Shown here one piece after another: positions 26,241 through 34,368 of a stretch of DNA of 64,000 nucleotides. The notes beneath the pieces are model-generated. The model saw only the letters and a program-made list of their open reading frames with translations, ran no database searches and had not been told where the DNA came from. Position numbers and translations under genes: made by a program. This DNA is from Streptomyces sp. TN58 (GTDB lineage: Bacteria > Actinomycetota > Actinomycetes > Streptomycetales > Streptomycetaceae): the NCBI RefSeq assembly GCF_001941845.1, contig NZ_CP018870.1, positions 806,001 through 870,000 of the forward strand, read 5' to 3'. Every line of letters starts with the position of its first letter. Positions within the stretch are counted from its first letter, which is position 1.

Positions 26241-26733
26241 GTCACTTCCTCCACAGGAGAACCTCACGTCCGCACAGCGTATGCGTGCGAGGCTCTTCTT
26301 CTCAAGAGGCGATTCGGGAAAATATCCTGCGTCACCCCCCGCTTCACCGAAAGTCTTCCCGTTTGACTGGGCGGAACTGATAGCTCCGCCCCGTCACGCC
26401 AGGGACTCACATGCCTGGGGCACCTCCCCGCCGGACGGGGCCCCGGCCCGGCCCGGGCACCGTCCGGCGACCACCCGGACGGGCCGGCGCCGAGACCCGG
26501 CGGCGGGCGTCAAGCCGATGGGGACGCGCCCACGGCCGGGTGACGCGGCACGGGCGGGAGGGGCCCGCCGGGGGCGCACAACCCTGGCGGGAAGCGGCCG
26601 GTGGGGCTTCCGCGGGGCCCTGCACGCACGGTCCCTATCCACGACCGGCGCACTAGCATGCGACCTCATCGCGCGCGGCCGGTGAGCACACCGCGACCGT
26701 GCGGGAGCCGCCGTCGACGGAAGCGAGAGAACC
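26241..26733. other. Intergenic region between divergent genes
   Basis: 493 bases separating the DUF6421 operon and the GDPD-like gene. The left 130 bases are relatively AT-rich (around AAAATATCC at 26318) and should hold the operon promoter; the right part is very GC-rich with no convincing frame. No RNA gene or repeat recognised. Confidence 0.55.
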
Positions 26734-27426
26734 TTGACTTTCCTCACCATCGGTCACCGCGGAGTCATGGGTGTCGAGCCGGAGAACACCCTGCGGTCGT
26801 ACCTCCGAGCGGAACGTTCCGGCATGGACGCCATCGCCCTGGACCTCCGGCTGAGCAAGGACGGCGTCCTCGTCGCCGTGCACGACCCCGAGGTGGACCG
26901 GACCACCGACGGCTCCGGGGCCGTCGCCGACCTGACCCTGGCGGAGCTGCGCGGCCTGGACGCCGGTCAGGGCGAGGGCGTGCCGGTGTTCGAGGAGGTG
27001 CTGGACGCGGTCCGCTCGCCGCTCCACGCCTCCGTCCCGGACCGGGCGACGGCCGCGGCGCTCGCGGAGCTGCTGCTGCGCCGCGACCTGGTCTCCCGGG
27101 TGGAGGTCACCTCCGCCGACGGGGCACTGCTCGCCGACGTGGCCCGGCAGGTGCCGGGCGTACGCACCACGCTGTTCGCCGAACCCGTCGGCGGCGGCAC
27201 CGACGCCCTCGTGGACCGGGCGCGGGCCGCGGGCGCGGCGACGATCGCCCTGGACATCCACCGCATCGCCCTGGAGCTGGTGGAGGCGGCCCACGCCGCC
27301 GACCTGCGCGTGACCGGCCTCGCGGTCGACACCCTGGACCGGCTGCGGCTGGCGCGGGCGCTCGGACTGGACGGGGTGACCACCGGCTTCCCGGAGATCC
27401 GCAGCACGGGCCGTTTCACCGCCTGA
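26734..27426 (+). CDS. GDPD-like protein lacking metal-binding glutamates
   Basis: This 230-residue protein has the glycerophosphodiester phosphodiesterase fold: TIGHRGVMGVEPENTLRSY, a DLRLSKDGVLVAVHDPEVDR block and a C-terminal VTTGFPEI. His 8-Arg and the later His of VHD are kept. In active GDPDs the strand reads IELDV and a later strand carries EIK; here they read IALDL and LHASVPD, so both metal-ligand glutamates appear lost (Ala and Ser). It may therefore bind rather than hydrolyse glycerophosphodiesters. Start is TTG 26734, after GGAAGCGAGAGAACC. No partner gene is apparent. Confidence 0.78.
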   Translation: MTFLTIGHRGVMGVEPENTLRSYLRAERSGMDAIALDLRLSKDGVLVAVHDPEVDRTTDGSGAVADLTLAELRGLDAGQGEGVPVFEEVLDAVRSPLHASVPDRATAAALAELLLRRDLVSRVEVTSADGALLADVARQVPGVRTTLFAEPVGGGTDALVDRARAAGAATIALDIHRIALELVEAAHAADLRVTGLAVDTLDRLRLARALGLDGVTTGFPEIRSTGRFTA

Positions 27427-27504
27427 GCGCCGGGGCACCGCGGCTCGGCCGGCCTGGTGCCGCGACCGTGCAGGGCGCCTGGTTCTGCGACGGTCCTGGA
27501 GTGC

Positions 27505-28044
27505 CTAGAGCGCCTTGACCAGCAGTTCGAAGGCGAGGTCGTCGCGCAGCGGGATGCCGAAGCGCTCGTCGCCGTACGGGAAGGGGCTCAGCTCGCCGGT
27601 GCGCCGGTAGCCGCGGCGCACGTAGTAGGCGATGAGCTCCTCCCGTACGTTCACCACCGTCATCCGCATCTCCTCGGCGCCCCACGTGTCGCGTGCGCGG
27701 CGCTCCGCCTCGGCCAGGATCTCCTTGCCGAGGCCGCCGCCCTGGAGCCCGGGGCGGACGGCGAACATGCCGAAGTAGGCGTGGTCGCCGCGGTGTTCGA
27801 GGTGGCAGCAGGCGACGAGCTCGCCGGCGCGCTCGACTACGAGCAGAACGCCGTCCGGGTTGCCGATGACGGCGCGGACCCCGTCCGGGTCGGTGCGCTG
27901 TCCGTCGAGGTAGTCGGCCTCGGTGGTCCACCCGGCCCGGCTGGCGTCCCCGCGGTAGGCGGACTCCACGAGCGCCACCAGTTCCGTCACGTCCGCCTCG
28001 ACGGCGCTGCGGAAGCTGAGGGCTGCGGGCTGGGCGGTCGACAT
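27505..28044 (-). CDS. GNAT-family N-acetyltransferase
   Basis: The 179-residue GNAT has an N-terminal strand-helix (LSFRSAVEADVTELVALVESAYRG, of which SAVEADVTELVALVESAY is conserved in type), the acetyl-CoA motif AVRPGLQGGGLGKEIL (Q/RxxGxG/A) and YYVRRGYRRTGE at the C-terminus. It should acetylate a small amine or protein N-terminus; the acceptor cannot be told. ATG 28044 follows GGAGCGTCC at a good distance. Isolated gene between the GDPD-like and DUF5134 genes. Confidence 0.85.
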   Translation of the reverse strand: MSTAQPAALSFRSAVEADVTELVALVESAYRGDASRAGWTTEADYLDGQRTDPDGVRAVIGNPDGVLLVVERAGELVACCHLEHRGDHAYFGMFAVRPGLQGGGLGKEILAEAERRARDTWGAEEMRMTVVNVREELIAYYVRRGYRRTGELSPFPYGDERFGIPLRDDLAFELLVKAL

Positions 28045-28175
28045 GGACGCTCCGTTTCGGTGCGGTGGCATATGACATGCCTGGGACGGCAGGGAGAGCC
28101 TATCCCGGAGCCGCGTGAGCCCTGCCCGGGAAGGGCATCTCTCCCCGTGACGCCGACGAACCGGGAGGTTCCGCC

Positions 28176-28703
28176 GTGCACGGATCCGCCTCGTCCCTGT
28201 CCGCCTCCGTCTCCTCCTGGCTGATGGTGATCCTGTGCGCGGTGAGCGGCGCGTACTGCCTGCGGCGGATACGCGGGTGGGGCGGGGCCGCCGCCGGTGA
28301 GGCGGTGATGGGCTTCGGCATGGCGGTGATGGCGGTACCCCTCGGGGGCGCGGGCGCGTGGCGGCAGCCCGTGCTCGGGGCGGTCTTCTGCGCGGCGGCC
28401 CTGCACGCCCTGTGGCTGCTGCGGGGCGGCGCGCACCACGCGCACCACCTGGTGGGGTCGCTGACGATGGTCTACATGGCCGCCGCGGCGGGATCCGGGC
28501 ACGGACACGGGGCGGGGACGCCGCTGCTGACCGGGGCGCTCCTGCTCTACTACGCCGGCTACGTGGTGCTCGGCGGATCGCGGCTGGTCACCGCGGGCGC
28601 CGCGGCCCCCGGCCCGGCCGGGCCCGCCCCGGCCACGGAGTTGGCCAGAGCCTGCCGACTCGCCATGGGAATGGGCATGTTGGCGATGCTGCTGTCGATG
28701 TGA
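28176..28703 (+). CDS. DUF5134-type membrane protein
   Basis: A 175-residue integral membrane protein with about five hydrophobic helices. Its most notable part is a central His-rich run (GGAHHAHHLVGSLTMVYMA and later GSGHGHGAGTP), with Met-rich helices nearby, which together suggest copper or other metal handling. GTG 28176 follows GGGAGGTTCC. It reads toward the M56 metallopeptidase gene 82 bases downstream; the two occur together often in actinobacteria, as I recall. Function is not established. Confidence 0.72.
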   Translation: MHGSASSLSASVSSWLMVILCAVSGAYCLRRIRGWGGAAAGEAVMGFGMAVMAVPLGGAGAWRQPVLGAVFCAAALHALWLLRGGAHHAHHLVGSLTMVYMAAAAGSGHGHGAGTPLLTGALLLYYAGYVVLGGSRLVTAGAAAPGPAGPAPATELARACRLAMGMGMLAMLLSM

Positions 28704-28785
28704 CGGCATCGCCGAAACGTGTCCTGCGTCACCAATGACGCCGTCTCATACCCGCGGGTAGTCCCTCGCTCATAGGCTGGTGGCC

Positions 28786-29724
28786 ATGATGGTCCCCGCC
28801 GCTCTCCTGATGCTCGGCGCCCTGACCGCGCTGCTCGCTCCCCGCCTGCTGGCCCGGGCCCGGTGGCCCGAGCGCGAACCGGTCGTCGCCCTGTGGGTGT
28901 GGCAGTGCGTCGTCGGTGCGGTGCTGCTGTGCTTCGGACTGTCCATGCTGCTCAGCGCCGCCGCGGCCTGGCAGGCGGTCCGGGGCCGGCTCTTCGCCGC
29001 GGCCCCGCACGGAGTGGTCGACGCCTACGCACTGGGTGCGTCCGGCGGCCCCTGGGCCGCCGGTACCGCCCTCGTCCTCGCGGGCGGCGGCCTGTGGACC
29101 GCCGCGATGCTGACCGGGGAGGTCCTGCGGGCCCGGGCGCGACGGCGCGCCCAGGGCAGCGAACTGCTGGAGCGGGCCCCGCTGCTGCCCGGCGAGGACC
29201 CCGCCGGCGCGCGGCTGGTCGTGCTGGAGGGTTCGCGGCCGGACGCGTGGTGGCTGCCGGGAGCGGCCCCGCAGCTGGTGGTCACGACGGCGGCGCTGGG
29301 CCGCCTGAAGGGCAGTCAGCTCGATGCCGTCATGGCGCACGAGCAGGGGCACGCGGCGGCGCGGCACGACTGGCTGCTGCACTGCTCCCGGGCGCTGGCC
29401 CGGGGATTCCCGCAGGTACCGGTGTTCGCGGCCTTCGAGGCGGAGATGCACCGGCTGGTGGAACTGGCCGCCGACGACATGGCCTCGCGGCGGTTCGGGC
29501 GGCTGACGGTCGCGCTGGCGCTCGTCGGACTCAACGAGGACCGGGGGGTGTTCGCCGCCTCCTCGGCGCCTGAGGCGCACGTCCCGCAGCGGGTGCGCAG
29601 GCTGCTGACGGCCGCCCCCCGGCTCTCGCCGGGCCGCCGGCTGCGGTTGACGGCGCTGGCCACCCTGGTGCCGGCGATCCCGCTGCTGGTGGCCTTCGTA
29701 CCGGGGCTGAGCGCGCTGGCGTAG
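28786..29724 (+). CDS. M56-family membrane metallopeptidase
   Basis: This 312-residue protein has two to three N-terminal membrane helices, then a cytoplasmic zinc-protease domain with LDAVMAHEQGHAAARHDWLL (HExxH as HEQGH) and the third ligand region VELAADDMASRRFG (Glu/Asp). A further helix closes the C-terminus. M56 proteins such as BlaR1/MecR1 act as sensors that cleave a partner repressor; this one lacks a penicillin-binding domain and no BlaI gene lies beside it. ATG 28786 with ATAGGCT a few bases upstream suggests a leaderless or near-leaderless transcript. Confidence 0.83.
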   Translation: MMVPAALLMLGALTALLAPRLLARARWPEREPVVALWVWQCVVGAVLLCFGLSMLLSAAAAWQAVRGRLFAAAPHGVVDAYALGASGGPWAAGTALVLAGGGLWTAAMLTGEVLRARARRRAQGSELLERAPLLPGEDPAGARLVVLEGSRPDAWWLPGAAPQLVVTTAALGRLKGSQLDAVMAHEQGHAAARHDWLLHCSRALARGFPQVPVFAAFEAEMHRLVELAADDMASRRFGRLTVALALVGLNEDRGVFAASSAPEAHVPQRVRRLLTAAPRLSPGRRLRLTALATLVPAIPLLVAFVPGLSALA

Positions 29725-29943
29725 GCCGTGTCTGCCACATGGCGCCGCCCGCCCGGTCGGCCCGTGATCGCGGGCCGCCCCCTGTTCCCGACCGAGCAGC
29801 GGACCTGCCCAAAAGCCCATGCCAGGGCCTGACCTCTACCAGGCGCTGGACCTCCTCCAGCACCTGCCGGCCACCCGGACCGGGAACATGCCCCGCCTAC
29901 CGACAACCCACCCCATGGCAGCCCCACTACACCTGACACAGCG

Positions 29944-30456
29944 CTACCAGGCCGCCGCCGGGCGCGTGACCAGGCGTTCCAGGCCGCGGAGGAAGCGGAC
30001 GTACGGGGACCAGCGGGCCCGGTGGGCGATCGTGCCCGTGCAGGCCAGTTCGGCGCGGTCCAGGCTGTCCTCCAGTACGGCGTCGTGCGCCGCGCGATAG
30101 GCCAGCGGCCAGGTGACCCGGCTGACACCGCTGACGGTCATCGCGAGCGTGTGCCGCAGCACGGTCCGCTCCCCGTCGACGGGGAGCACGGTGAACTCGT
30201 GGAAGCCGTGGAACCCGCGGGGCCCGGTGAAGGTGAAGCGCACCCAGGTGCCCGGCACGTACGCGGCCACCGTGTAGCGCACCGGGCCGTGTCCGCCCGC
30301 CGCCCCAACGGACAGGGGGCGGTCGAACTCCATCTCCTCCCACAGGTGATGCGGCCACAGCCGGTCGCCCTTCCCGCTGGACAGCGTGTCGATGAGTGCG
30401 CCGACCTGTTCCGGCCCCGCCGTCAGCAGGCGTTCGTGCACGTTGAAGACGCCCAT
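29944..30456 (-). CDS. SRPBCC-family protein
   Basis: This 170-residue protein has the START/Bet v1-like helix-grip fold typical of SRPBCC proteins: a short first strand (VFNVHERLLTAG), a central beta sheet with YTVAAYVPGTWVRFTFTGP and GFHEFTVLPVDGERTVLRH, and a long C-terminal helix. Such proteins bind hydrophobic ligands and sometimes act as cyclases. It is divergent from the TetR gene at 30521, and both ribosome sites lie within the shared 40-bp palindrome, so it is almost surely the regulated target of that repressor. Confidence 0.8.
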   Translation of the reverse strand: MGVFNVHERLLTAGPEQVGALIDTLSSGKGDRLWPHHLWEEMEFDRPLSVGAAGGHGPVRYTVAAYVPGTWVRFTFTGPRGFHGFHEFTVLPVDGERTVLRHTLAMTVSGVSRVTWPLAYRAAHDAVLEDSLDRAELACTGTIAHRARWSPYVRFLRGLERLVTRPAAAW

Positions 30457-30466
30457 CGGTCCTTCC

Positions 30467-30506
30467 CCTCCAGATTATTAGAGATGGGTCTCTAATAATC
30501 TGGAGG
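30467..30506. promoter_or_regulatory. 40-bp palindromic operator between SRPBCC and TetR genes
   Basis: Two perfect 18-base arms (30467-30484 and 30489-30506) around the spacer TGGG. The arms are AT-rich (CAGATTATTAGAGA), in contrast to surrounding DNA, and their outer ends form the GGAGG ribosome sites of both divergent genes. Binding there would block transcription and translation initiation of both. Assigned to the adjacent TetR protein by location. Confidence 0.8.
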
Positions 30507-30520
30507 GTACTCTCTGATTC

Positions 30521-31108
30521 ATGGCGAGACCACCCCGCTTCGACACCGAGCAGATACTCGACGCCGCCGTGCGACTGGCCGCCTCGGCCGGACCGGCCGG
30601 CGTGACCATGTCCGCCGTCGCCCAGGCGATCGGCGCACCGAGCGGTTCCGTGTACCACCGGTTCGCCGGGCGCCCGGCGCTGCTCGCCGAGGTGTGGCTG
30701 CGCACGGTGGAGCGGTTCCAGGAGGGATACTTCGCCGCACTCGGCGGCGACACCGACGTACTCCGGGGCGCCTGCGCGGCCGCCCGCCACGTCGTCGCCT
30801 GGAGCCGCGCCCAGCCCGAGGAGGCCGCCCTGCTCCTCTACGGCGCTGCGGAGTTCGGCCGCGCCGACTGGTCCGAGGAGCACACCCGGCGCGCGGACTC
30901 CGGCAACGAGCGGGTGCACGCCGCCCTCGGCGACCTCGCCACGGCTCTCGGGGCCGAGGGCGACCGCGGCCGGGAGCGGGTCGCCCTCGCCCTGATCGAC
31001 CTGCCGCTCTCGGTCGTCCGCCGGCACCTGCGCGCCGGCGACGCGCTGCCCCCGCACGCCGAGGACCTCGCCGAGGAGTGCGCGGCCGCGCTGCTCGCCG
31101 CCCCCTAG
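30521..31108 (+). CDS. TetR-family transcriptional regulator
   Basis: A 195-residue TetR repressor with the HTH in residues 8-55 (TEQILDAAVRLA...GVTMSAVAQAIG...SVYHRFAGRPALLAEVW). The all-helical ligand domain includes HVVAWSRAQPEEAALLLYG. ATG 30521 lies 15 bases past the palindrome, whose GGAGG arm end is its ribosome site. Autoregulation and control of the SRPBCC gene are expected. The TAG stop (31106-31108) lies inside the left end of the hairpin element at 31104. Confidence 0.9.
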   Translation: MARPPRFDTEQILDAAVRLAASAGPAGVTMSAVAQAIGAPSGSVYHRFAGRPALLAEVWLRTVERFQEGYFAALGGDTDVLRGACAAARHVVAWSRAQPEEAALLLYGAAEFGRADWSEEHTRRADSGNERVHAALGDLATALGAEGDRGRERVALALIDLPLSVVRRHLRAGDALPPHAEDLAEECAAALLAAP

Positions 31109-31163
31109 GGCCTGTATCGAGTTGCCTCGCGACGCCGCGGGGCAACTCGATACAGGCCCTAGG
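31104..31163. repeat. Palindromic element, short copy (A)
   Basis: A perfect 23-base inverted repeat (31104-31126 with 31141-31163) whose stem continues inward through CTCGCG/CGCGGG (one G-T pair) to an ACGC loop, so nearly all 60 bases pair. The arm core TGTATCGAGTTGCC and the inner TCGCGACGCCGCGG are identical to the longer copy at 44244-44412. Both ends read CCTAGG. It can end transcription of the TetR gene, but its recurrence marks it as a repeat family. Confidence 0.8.
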
Positions 31164-31405
31164 AGTTGGCGTCAAAGTGCGCCCGCTGACATCGGCACTT
31201 CTGACGTGTCGGCGTCCCTCCGCCCCTTCCCGAAGGTGGATGGCCTCGACCTTTCGTGACGGTCCGTCGGTATCTCCGGCGGGCCGTGTCCGCTCCCCAA
31301 CGCCCGCCTCGCTGGTGGCGGTGACGGCTCGCTCGAACCGGAGCAAGGCGGACCAGCCCAGGTGTCCGGTCACGCACGGGCGGTCGCCGGTGCGAGGATC
31401 CCGGT

Positions 31406-32053
31406 ATGCGGAATGATCGCTTTCGGTGGGTGGGGGTCAGCTGCGCGGTGCTCGGGGCGGTGCTGACCGCCTTGGTGGTGGCGGGCTGGCAGCCGCTCCT
31501 GGCCTGGGACGAGCGGGTCGCGCGGGACCTGCACGCCCACGCCGTCGTCCACTCCGGGGTCACGAGATGCATGCGGGTGCTGTCCGACTGGGTCTGGGAC
31601 CCGTGGGCCATGCGGGCGCTCGCCGCGGTGGCCTGCCTGCTGTTGTGGTGGCGCGGCGACCGGCAGCGGGCCGTGTGCGTGGCGGTGGTCGCGGTGGCGG
31701 CATCGGCGGTGCAGCAGGGGCTGAAGGCGGCGGTGGGGCGGGAGCGTCCGATGTGGGCGGACCCGGTGGACTCGGCGCACTACGCGGCCTACCCGTCCGG
31801 CCATGCCATGACGGCGGCCGTGGTGTGCGGGATGCTGCTGTGGCTGATGCCCCGCCCGGCCCCGCGGTGGGCCGCGGCCGCCTGGGCGGCGGCGGCCGTC
31901 TCGGTGCTCGGCGTCGGCTTCACCCGGCTCTACCTGGGCGTCCACTGGTTCTCGGACGTGGTGGCCGGCTGGCTGCTGGGCGCGGTCGTGGTGGCCGTTG
32001 CCGCGTCGGTGTGCGTGCGTCGCGGGCGCGGCGGCGAGCGGCGGGAGCGCTGA
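31406..32053 (+). CDS. PAP2-family phosphatase
   Basis: This 215-residue membrane protein has about six helices and the three-part PAP2 signature: KAAVGRERP (KX6RP), YPSGHAM (PSGH) and TRLYLGVHWFSDV (the SRX5HX3D motif, with Thr for Ser). It should dephosphorylate a lipid phosphate, such as undecaprenyl pyrophosphate or phosphatidate, on the outer face of the membrane. The 242-base gap before it shows no gene. It stands alone between two TetR genes. Confidence 0.9.
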   Translation: MRNDRFRWVGVSCAVLGAVLTALVVAGWQPLLAWDERVARDLHAHAVVHSGVTRCMRVLSDWVWDPWAMRALAAVACLLLWWRGDRQRAVCVAVVAVAASAVQQGLKAAVGRERPMWADPVDSAHYAAYPSGHAMTAAVVCGMLLWLMPRPAPRWAAAAWAAAAVSVLGVGFTRLYLGVHWFSDVVAGWLLGAVVVAVAASVCVRRGRGGERRER

Positions 32054-32155
32054 ACATGGGGCGCGCCTGCCCTGGATGATCCCCCGTGTCACCCAGAGCA
32101 GGCGACTCCGTGCGCTGAGTATATTGGCCGTGAGCCAGTCAACGCAGGAGTAAGC

Positions 32156-32785
32156 ATGGTCCCGCGCAGCGCGTCGGTCAATGAAGAATTGCGCAGACGT
32201 TCCCGGGAGCGGCTGCTGCAGTCGACGGTGGAGCTCGTCGCCGAGCGCGGCTACGAGGGCACGACGCTCGGCGACATCGCCGACCGGGCGGGCGCGGCGC
32301 GCGGCCTGGTCTCGTACTACTTCCCGGGCAAACGGCAGTTGCTGCAGTCGGCCGTGCACCGGCTGATGCACCTCACGCTGCACGCCGCGCTGGAGCGGGA
32401 GCCCCGCAGCCGGGACGGGCGGGAGCGGCTGGCGCGTGCCATCGACGCGATCCTGGGGCTCGCCCGGGACGAACCGCTGCTGATGCGGACGCACATGGCG
32501 GGCATCCTCACCGCCGACGGCTTCGTGCAGTGCCCCGAGCAGCGGCGGCTGGCCGAGCTGCTGCGGGACACCCTCGCGCGGTACGGCTCGGCCGATGTGG
32601 AGGCGGACTATCCGCTGCTGCGCGCGCTGCTGATGGGCGCGGTCGTGGCGGTGCTGCTGCCCGGGGCGCCGATGCCGGCGGTCCGGCTGCGGGCGGAGCT
32701 GTTCCAACGCTACGGGCTGGACTGGGAGCTGGGTGTCCCGCCGGACGGCGGACCGCCCGGCGGGACGTCTCCCTCACACCTCTGA
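32156..32785 (+). CDS. TetR-family transcriptional regulator
   Basis: A 209-residue TetR protein with HTH RLLQSTVELVAERGYEGTTLGD...RGLVSYYFPGKRQLL (residues 18-65) and an all-helical ligand domain with RTHMAGILTADGF. The tail PDGGPPGGTSPSHL is unstructured. ATG 32156 follows GGAGTAAGC. The upstream stretch GAGTATATTGGCC is AT-rich and may hold the promoter. No divergent partner, so the target is unknown; the convergent neighbour is the LVIVD-repeat gene. Confidence 0.87.
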   Translation: MVPRSASVNEELRRRSRERLLQSTVELVAERGYEGTTLGDIADRAGAARGLVSYYFPGKRQLLQSAVHRLMHLTLHAALEREPRSRDGRERLARAIDAILGLARDEPLLMRTHMAGILTADGFVQCPEQRRLAELLRDTLARYGSADVEADYPLLRALLMGAVVAVLLPGAPMPAVRLRAELFQRYGLDWELGVPPDGGPPGGTSPSHL

Positions 32786-32796
32786 CCTCAGGCGGT

Positions 32797-34293
32797 TCAG
32801 TGGTACTCGGGCTGGGTCTGCACGTTGAGCCGGTCCATGCGGACCCGCTTGGCGCTGTCGGTGCGCCGGTCGTCGAGCCGCAGCACGTCGAGGCCCTTGG
32901 CGATGTCGTTCGAGTAGATGTGCCCGTTGTAGTAGTAGGCGGACCAGGACCCGCCGAGGCCCAGCCGGTCCGTCGACAGCGGCCCGCGCTCGAAGTAGGC
33001 GATCTCCCTGGGCCGGTCGGAGTCGGTGAACTCCCAGACCGAGACGCCGCCCTGGTACCAGGCCTGCACCATGATGTCGCGGCCGCCGCCGACCGGGACC
33101 AGCGAGCCGTTGTGGGCCACGCAGTTCTCGGTGTCGGCCTGGTGGCGCGGGATCTTGAAGTAGCTGCGGAAGGAGAGTTTGCGATGGTCCCCGCGGCCGG
33201 TGATGTCGTAGATCCCGTCGGCGCCCCGGTCGGGGCCGGTGGCCTCGTTGCAGGTGGCGCCGCCACCGCCGCCGAGTTCGTCGGTGAACACCACCTTGTT
33301 CGCCCGTTCGTTGAAGGTCGCCGAGTGCCAGAACGCGAAGTTCACGTTGTCCTGGACCCGGTCGATGACCCGCGGCTGCTCGGGCCGGCTGATGTCGAAG
33401 AGGATGCCGTCGCCCATGCAGGCGCCGGCGGCCAGGTCCTTCGACGGCAGCACGGTGATGTCGTGGCAGCCGGTGGTCTTGGAGACACCGGGGTTGGTGG
33501 GTGCGCCCGGGTTGCCGCCGTCGGGGAAGAGCACCGGGAAGGCCACGACCGCGGCCTTCGTCGGCGCCTTCTTCGGGACCTTGACGACCGATATGCCGTC
33601 GTGCGGCGGCTTGCAGTCGGGGAAGGCCTCGTTCGGGGAGTAGGAGGCGACGTAGAGGTAGATGTCCTTGCGGCCCGGGACCAGGGTGTGGGTGTGGGAG
33701 CCGCAGGCCGTCTCGACGGACTTGATGTACCGGGGGTTCCTCTTGTCCTTGATGTCGAAGATCTTGATGCCCTCCCACGAGGACTTCTCCGTCGCGGGCT
33801 GCGAGACGCTGTTGCAGGAGTCGTCGCTGCGGGAGGAGTCGGTGGAGAGGAAGAGCAGGTCGCCGTCGACGGAGATGTCGTTCTGCCCGCCGGGGCAGAG
33901 CACCTCGGTGACCTTCTTCGGGGTCTTCGGGTCGGCGATGTCGTAGATCGTGAAGCCGTTGTAGTTGCCCGCGTAGGCGTACCTGCCCTGGAAGGCGAGG
34001 TCCGAGTTGACGACGGTGGGGTCGGTGGAGGGGATGTTGGCCAGGGGCTTGATGTTGGCGCTGTGCACGATCTCGTCCTGGCCGGGGATGCCGCCCGGGG
34101 CGGGTTGCCCGCCGTCCGGGAGGGCAGCGCCCTGGTGGTTTCCGTGGCCGGGGGACAAGCCGGGGGATAACTCGCCCGGGTCGGGGGTGGCCGCCGCCGG
34201 TCCGGCTGCCAGGAGGGTCGTGAGCAGTCCGGCCGCCGCGGCGGCCACCCCCACCCTCCTGTGGTGCGCTCTCCTGGTGTGTCGCGAGGTCAC
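32797..34293 (-). CDS. Secreted LVIVD-repeat beta-propeller protein
   Basis: The 498-residue secreted protein has a signal peptide (VGVAAAAAGLLTTLLAAGPAAA) and repeated propeller blades with the LVIVD-type pattern, such as NGFTIYDIADPKTPKKV, GIKIFDIKDKRNPRYI, ISVVKVPKKAPT, ILFDISRPEQPRVI and GVSVWEFTDSDRPREI. Cys residues are paired in CPGGQND and CVAHNGS blocks. GTG 34293 was chosen because GGGAGG lies just before it; ATG 34305 has no ribosome site. Divergent from a DUF305 lipoprotein gene, an arrangement seen in many actinobacteria, possibly tied to metal handling. Confidence 0.85.
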   Translation of the reverse strand: MTSRHTRRAHHRRVGVAAAAAGLLTTLLAAGPAAATPDPGELSPGLSPGHGNHQGAALPDGGQPAPGGIPGQDEIVHSANIKPLANIPSTDPTVVNSDLAFQGRYAYAGNYNGFTIYDIADPKTPKKVTEVLCPGGQNDISVDGDLLFLSTDSSRSDDSCNSVSQPATEKSSWEGIKIFDIKDKRNPRYIKSVETACGSHTHTLVPGRKDIYLYVASYSPNEAFPDCKPPHDGISVVKVPKKAPTKAAVVAFPVLFPDGGNPGAPTNPGVSKTTGCHDITVLPSKDLAAGACMGDGILFDISRPEQPRVIDRVQDNVNFAFWHSATFNERANKVVFTDELGGGGGATCNEATGPDRGADGIYDITGRGDHRKLSFRSYFKIPRHQADTENCVAHNGSLVPVGGGRDIMVQAWYQGGVSVWEFTDSDRPREIAYFERGPLSTDRLGLGGSWSAYYYNGHIYSNDIAKGLDVLRLDDRRTDSAKRVRMDRLNVQTQPEYH

Positions 34294-34368
34294 TGTGCCT
34301 CCCATGGGAGCCCGATCGGTTCCGTCCGCGAGGGAACGGAACCAGGACCCCGGCAGTATCTTCCCTTC

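Noticed and set aside
29725..29943. Transposase or gene remnant after the M56 gene
   Set aside because: Short frames show no recognisable motif and no terminal repeats; nothing supportable.
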